Source: Tatumella citrea (GTDB taxonomy: Bacteria; Pseudomonadota; Gammaproteobacteria; Enterobacterales; Enterobacteriaceae). From it: a stretch of DNA of 64,000 bases. Location: positions 1,488,001-1,552,000 of the forward strand of contig NZ_CP015579.1 in assembly GCF_002163585.1 (NCBI RefSeq). The letters are read 5' to 3'. Below, in pieces: positions 62,022-64,000 of this stretch (the first letter of the stretch is position 1; each line of letters opens with the position of its first letter). A model generated the notes under the pieces. The model did not search any database. It had not been told where the DNA came from and worked only from the letters and a program-made list of their open reading frames with translations. The position numbers and the translations under genes are program-made.

Positions 62022-62726
62022 TTATGCAGAAAACAGTTTCCGGAAATCCGGCGGAGGGGTTTTGTGGCTGCTGAAATTCAGGCTGCCCACAATATTGTCA
62101 AAGTGCTGCTGTAACAACGAACTCAGTAATGGCACATTTTTCTGCTGAAGCGCGTCCAGCAGCTGGTGGTGCTCAGAATCACGGCAACCCTGCTGCCACT
62201 GGCTCCCCCAGGCGGCTATCACCAACGAAGAACGCAGGGTCAGATTGGTAATAATGTCACTGACCACCGGATTGGCGGCCACTGCATGTAGCCGGATATG
62301 AAACATTGCCGAGTAGCGGATGGCTGCCGCGGCATCCCTCTGATGATGTGCTTCATGTTCCTGTGTCAGGATCCCTGACAAATCCCGGATATCGACCGGT
62401 TGAACCCGGTTAGTGACATCCTGCAAATTGGCCAGCTCCACCAGTGAACGGGTACGGAATATATGCCGTGACTCCTGCTCATCGGGGCTGGCAACAAATG
62501 CCCCACGTTTGGGCGTCATATTAACCATTTGCACTGTTGCAAGGCGTGTCAGTACTTTTCTGATCCCGGTACGGCTAATACCAAAGGCTTCTGCCAGAGC
62601 CTCTTCAGGCAGCTTACTGCCAGGCGGTAGCTGATGCTCAACTATCGCTTTCATCAAGGCTTCACGGATTTTGTGCTCTTTTTCATGACCTTCGGCGTTT
62701 TCGCGGTAGGGGCTGGCGCTCAGCAT
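62022..62726 (-). CDS. GntR-family regulator (FCD/FadR subfamily)
   Basis: Repressor of 234 residues. The N-terminal GntR winged HTH (about 18-85) has QLPPGSKLPEEALAEAFGISRTGIRKVLTRLA and the C-terminal FCD ligand domain has metal-site-like His residues (HHQRDAAAAIRYSAMFHIRLHAVA). Such regulators sense small carboxylates or ureides. It is divergent from the NCS1 transporter; TTGTATACAA palindromes lie in the shared promoter and in the downstream racemase start. Confidence 0.9.
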   Translation of the reverse strand: MLSASPYRENAEGHEKEHKIREALMKAIVEHQLPPGSKLPEEALAEAFGISRTGIRKVLTRLATVQMVNMTPKRGAFVASPDEQESRHIFRTRSLVELANLQDVTNRVQPVDIRDLSGILTQEHEAHHQRDAAAAIRYSAMFHIRLHAVAANPVVSDIITNLTLRSSLVIAAWGSQWQQGCRDSEHHQLLDALQQKNVPLLSSLLQQHFDNIVGSLNFSSHKTPPPDFRKLFSA

Positions 62727-62775
62727 TACTGTTCTCCTGAATCACTGTCTTTATTAGGTATACTCATTTTTGAAA

Positions 62776-62789
62776 TTTTGTATACAAAA
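62776..62789. promoter_or_regulatory. GntR operator between the GntR gene and the NCS1 transporter
   Basis: TTTTGTATACAAAA, a perfect 14-bp palindrome, lies 50 bp upstream of the GntR start and about 80 bp upstream of the transporter start. The TTGTATACAA core fits FCD-type GntR sites. Confidence 0.75.
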
Positions 62790-62867
62790 AAAATGAAAAC
62801 TGGTCCGGATCCTGCAGGGTGATAACAGTGCCGATGTTTAATCAGCCATCTACAGGGGACTGCAACT

Positions 62868-64000
62868 ATGCCAAAAAATGAACCACAGAATTCCGGGCTC
62901 GTCAAACCAGCTTACAGCCCGGGATTAACTAATGATGATTTAGCACCGGTCCGGGAACAACACTGGAACTGGTACAACATTTTTTCCTTCTGGATGTCAG
63001 ATGTACACAGTATGGGGGGTTATGTCGTGGCCGCCAGCTTCTTCGCGCTGGGTCTGGCAGGGTGGCAGGTACTGCTTTGTCTGCTGGCAGGGATCTGTAT
63101 CGTTCAGTTTTTTGCTAATCTGGTCGCGAAGCCAAGCCAGCAAAGCGGTGTTCCTTACGCGGTAGTGTGTCGACAGGCTTTTGGGGTGTTTGGCGCAAAT
63201 ATTCCGGCGATTATCCGGGGCTTAATTGCGTTTGCCTGGTACGGTATTCAGACCTGGCTGGCATCGAATGCTTTGATGCTGGTACTGCTAAAGTTCTGGC
63301 CATCGCTGGTCCCTATGACAACCGCCCATTTTCTTGGTTTATCAGCACTCGGCTGGATCTGTTTTGCTGTGATGTGGGTATTGCAGGCACTGGTATTCTG
63401 GCATGGCATGAATGCCATTAAGCGTTTTATCGATATAGCAGGGCCTGCCGTTTATATCGTTATGCTGGCCCTGGCTGTCTGGATTATCTCGCAGACTGGT
63501 TTCTCGGGGATTTCTCTGACCTTGTCTGAGAAGGCACTTTCACCGGCTGCTCAGGGCTGGCAGATGATTTCTGCGGTAGCTCTGGTCGTTTCCTACTTCT
63601 CTGGCCCGTTACTGAATTTCGGCGACTTCTCTCGTTATGCCAGCAGTATGCAGGATATCCGCCGTGGTAACCGTTGGGGATTGCCGTTTAACTTTTTACT
63701 GTTCTCCATCATTACCGTGGTGATTGTTTCCGGTACCCACTCATTATTTGGACGCATGATTACCGATCCTATCGAAACGGTTTCACAGGTGGGGAGCGGG
63801 GTAGCAATGGCGGTTGCATTGCTGACGATGATCACTGCGACTATCGGAATTAATATCGTGGCGAACTTTGTCTCTCCGGCGTTCGATTTCTCTAACTGTT
63901 CACCGCAAAAAATCAGCTTCCGTATGGGCGGGATGATTGCGGCAGTTGGATCTGTCGTCCTGACGCCCTGGAATCTGTTCCAGTCACCCGAGCTGATTCA
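62868..64000 (+). CDS. NCS1-family nucleobase/allantoin/hydantoin transporter (cut by window end)
   Basis: The frame opens at the ATG at 62868 (GGGGAC upstream) and is still open at 64000, so only the first 377 residues are seen. The N-terminal soluble stretch is followed by helices; WNIYNI-like NWYNIFSFWMSDVHSMGGYV (about 28-47) is the NCS1 helix 1 signature, with GVPYAVVCRQAFGVFGANIPA and NFGDFSRYAS later. It imports a purine-derived base, allantoin or hydantoin with a cation. It is divergent from its presumed regulator. The substrate is inferred from the racemase context. Confidence 0.88.
   Translation, partial: MPKNEPQNSGLVKPAYSPGLTNDDLAPVREQHWNWYNIFSFWMSDVHSMGGYVVAASFFALGLAGWQVLLCLLAGICIVQFFANLVAKPSQQSGVPYAVVCRQAFGVFGANIPAIIRGLIAFAWYGIQTWLASNALMLVLLKFWPSLVPMTTAHFLGLSALGWICFAVMWVLQALVFWHGMNAIKRFIDIAGPAVYIVMLALAVWIISQTGFSGISLTLSEKALSPAAQGWQMISAVALVVSYFSGPLLNFGDFSRYASSMQDIRRGNRWGLPFNFLLFSIITVVIVSGTHSLFGRMITDPIETVSQVGSGVAMAVALLTMITATIGINIVANFVSPAFDFSNCSPQKISFRMGGMIAAVGSVVLTPWNLFQSPELI

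Overview
The window looks like the chromosome of a gammaproteobacterium of the order Enterobacterales, most likely Erwiniaceae (a Tatumella, Pantoea or Erwinia relative). The first 15.5 kb keeps the Escherichia coli order fabA-ycbZ-matP-ompA-sulA-sxy-yccS-yccF-helD-mgsA-yccT-yccU-hspQ-rlmI-yccX-tusE-yccA-serT with near-standard protein lengths. A membrane-bound FAD/cytochrome c sugar (acid) dehydrogenase operon, typical of sugar-oxidising Erwiniaceae, supports the narrower guess. Genus is an inference, not shown by the sequence alone.

Layout. 1-16 kb: conserved core for unsaturated fatty acid synthesis (fabA), Ter organisation (matP), outer membrane (ompA), SOS division block (sulA with a LexA box), competence regulator (sxy), helicase IV, methylglyoxal synthase, heat-shock protein HspQ with a sigma-32-type promoter, rRNA and tRNA modification, and a tandem pair of identical tRNA-Ser(UGA) genes. 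16-23.5 kb: agp with an unusual low-complexity tail, cycA, then yecF-uvrY-uvrC-pgsA; uvrY appears to start at TTG. 23.6-29.7 kb: the glyW-cysT-leuZ tRNA group, split by a LysR/LysE-type pair and followed at leuZ by a hot spot. That hot spot is a 1,016-bp islet holding a RelE/HigB-NadS-type toxin-antitoxin pair between two 130-bp direct repeats made of the 3' part of leuZ and its terminator. The distal repeat is split by an IS150-like IS3-family element whose second reading frame is broken, and decayed integrase-like and unknown fragments follow.

29.7-38.3 kb: a small electrophile-response-like cluster (DJ-1/PfpI protein, alpha/beta hydrolase, NemR-like TetR regulator, three copies of one inverted-repeat operator), an unrecognised 153-residue protein between terminators, a DeoR regulator, nudK, an SMR exporter, and a two-gene amidase plus M20 hydrolase operon. 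38.4-48.3 kb: a Fur-controlled TonB siderophore receptor, the three-gene dehydrogenase operon in the order cytochrome-small-large, a FUSC exporter and an esterase. 48.4-55.9 kb: nlpA, yqfB, a HlyD/ABC-2/ABC-2 export set with no ATPase gene beside it, an iron-type alcohol dehydrogenase and an aldo-keto reductase. 55.9-60.3 kb: an ascorbate-type PTS operon (IIA-IIB-IIC) whose IIC gene carries a one-base frameshift, and a third FUSC protein. 60.5-64 kb: a DsbA-like protein, then a ureide/hydantoin-type cluster (racemase, GntR regulator, divergent NCS1 transporter cut by the window end) with two matching TTGTATACAA palindromes.

How the genes fit together: the left third is housekeeping. The right two thirds is accessory metabolism and transport, mostly small self-contained regulator-plus-enzyme or regulator-plus-transporter modules. 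No CRISPR array, complete prophage or rRNA operon was found. Protein identities come from recognising family sequence and motifs by eye; no database search was run.
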